A stretch of 7,949 nt of DNA from Nitrospinae bacterium RIFCSPLOWO2_12_FULL_45_22. Its GTDB lineage: Bacteria > 2-12-FULL-45-22. The stretch spans positions 1 through 7,949 of the forward strand of contig MHDQ01000060.1 of the NCBI GenBank assembly GCA_001803565.1, given 5' to 3'. Shown here piece after piece: positions 7,249 to 7,949 of this stretch. Both the position numbers and the translations under genes were made by a program. Under the pieces are notes generated by a model. The model was not told where the DNA came from. It did not search any database and worked only from the letters and a program-made list of their open reading frames with translations. Each line of letters starts with the position of its first letter. Within the stretch, counting starts at the first letter, position 1.

Positions 7249-7710
7249 TCAAAGGCTGGCTAAAATTTGCTCTATCCTGGCCTCATCCAGCTTCTCATAA
7301 TACTGATCATTGATCTGCATCATCGGGGCAGTGCCACAAGAGCCTAAACACTGGACGGTTACTAAGGTAAATTTATTATCTGGCGTAGTTTCTCCCACCT
7401 GGACCCCTAGCCTATCCTTCAGGTATCTTATCAGGTTGTCGGCACCCATAAGGGAACAGGAGAGATTAGCACATACCTGGATCAGATATTTTCCTACCGG
7501 TTTTTTGTTATACAGGGTATAGAAAGTGGCAACTTCATAAAGCTTTATCGCGGGCATGCCCATAAGATCAGCTACTGAGGCTATAGTTTCTGGGGATAGA
7601 TATCCTTGATCTTGCTGGACAATATGCAAGACCCTTAATAAAGCCGCTTCTTTTTTGGGATGACAGGCTATTAGCTTTTCTACCTTTTCCCTCGCCCCTG
7701 ATGTAAGCAT
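7249..7710 (-). CDS. nuoE: NADH-quinone oxidoreductase subunit E, [2Fe-2S] thioredoxin-fold protein
   Basis: The 24-kDa-type peripheral subunit of complex I, which carries the N1a [2Fe-2S] cluster beside the NADH-oxidising NuoF. It is 153 residues, typical for bacterial NuoE. Residues about 7-70 are the helical N-terminal part ('LHIVQQDQGYLSPETIASVA', 'VATFYTLYNKKPVGK'). Residues 75-153 are the thioredoxin-like domain with the four cluster ligands in C-x4-C (CANLSC, 80-85) and C-x3-C (CLGSC, 121-125). The start is either ATG at 7710 or the adjacent GTG at 7713; AAGGA precedes both at workable spacing (8 and 5 nt), so the true N-terminus may differ by one residue. NuoE normally pairs with NuoF, also in NAD-linked hydrogenases and formate dehydrogenases. 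Here no nuoF follows and nuoL comes next, so its partner must be encoded elsewhere. Confidence 0.95.
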   Translation of the reverse strand: MLTSGAREKVEKLIACHPKKEAALLRVLHIVQQDQGYLSPETIASVADLMGMPAIKLYEVATFYTLYNKKPVGKYLIQVCANLSCSLMGADNLIRYLKDRLGVQVGETTPDNKFTLVTVQCLGSCGTAPMMQINDQYYEKLDEARIEQILASL

Positions 7711-7756
7711 CACAAATTTCCTTTTTTGCTGGGTCAGGAGACCTGGCCCTGGTTAG

Positions 7757-7948
7757 CTAAAAACCATGGGCGGCTTGTTTCTTCATGCTGCAAGAAAACT
7801 TCTTTTCTTCCCCCTCATCATAAATAATACCTTCCACTAAGGGGTAGTTAAACTCTGTCACTTTGAACTCGTATTTGCCCGGCTTAACCAGACCAGCACC
7901 TGCATACCTGGGTTTAGTAACAAAAGCACTATCTATTTCATCAATCCA
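7757..7948 (-). CDS. Unidentified protein, C-terminal 63 residues only (gene cut by window edge)
   Basis: An open frame enters from the right edge and ends at TAG (7759-7757), 46 nt before the nuoE ATG. The visible residues include 'WIDEIDSAFVTKPRYAG', 'LVKPGKYEFKVTEFNYPL' and the end 'KKFSCSMKKQAAHGF'. The fragment is mixed charged and beta-prone, with no membrane segment. It has one cysteine and so no visible Fe-S motif. It does not look like the end of NuoB, NuoC, NuoD, NuoF or NuoI as I know them, and I cannot name its family. Same strand and short spacing suggest it is in the same operon as nuoE. Coding is supported by the open frame and sensible composition, not by homology. Confidence 0.6.
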   Translation of the reverse strand, partial: WIDEIDSAFVTKPRYAGAGLVKPGKYEFKVTEFNYPLVEGIIYDEGEEKKFSCSMKKQAAHGF

Positions 7949-7949
7949 G

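Overview
This window carries bacterial chromosomal DNA of moderate GC content. The genes are AT-leaning, and one gap holds a very AT-rich palindromic repeat. It reads as a respiratory bacterium, probably from an uncultured or environmental lineage. The grounds are complex I genes in a non-standard order, a fused HEPN–nucleotidyltransferase gene next to a small antitoxin-like gene, and two kinds of palindromic intergenic repeat. The phylum cannot be fixed from the sequence.

Layout. Positions 1-1277 (+) hold nearly all of an AzgA-type NCS2 purine permease, cut at its N-terminus by the window edge. Every other gene is on the minus strand. A XRE/cupin regulator (1418-1963) converges on the permease. 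A 362-bp gene-free gap (1964-2325) follows. It holds a MITE-like palindromic element of about 190 bp and a plausible promoter pointing at the regulator. Positions 2326-3337 hold a two-gene, toxin–antitoxin-like island: a small antitoxin-like gene, then a fused MNT–HEPN gene. Positions 3418-7710 hold a compact operon fragment read from right to left: nuoE, nuoL, nuoM and a small LapA-domain membrane protein. The right edge (7757-7949) has the last 63 codons of a gene I cannot identify, immediately upstream of nuoE.

How the genes fit together. NuoE is the [2Fe-2S] thioredoxin-fold subunit of the NADH-oxidising arm of complex I. NuoL and NuoM are antiporter-like, proton-pumping membrane subunits. 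Their spacing (14 nt for nuoE–nuoL, 2 nt for nuoM–lapA) implies one transcript starting outside the window. The nuoL–nuoM junction is instead opened by about 95 nt containing a REP-like cruciform. The usual genes nuoF to nuoK are not between nuoE and nuoL, and nuoN does not follow nuoM, so the complex I genes are split or rearranged here. The HEPN-MNT island sits just after the operon.

I found no clear new multi-gene system. The points most worth following are the split nuo cluster with its unidentified upstream gene, the single-chain HEPN-MNT protein with altered motifs, and the two repeat elements placed where they could affect expression.
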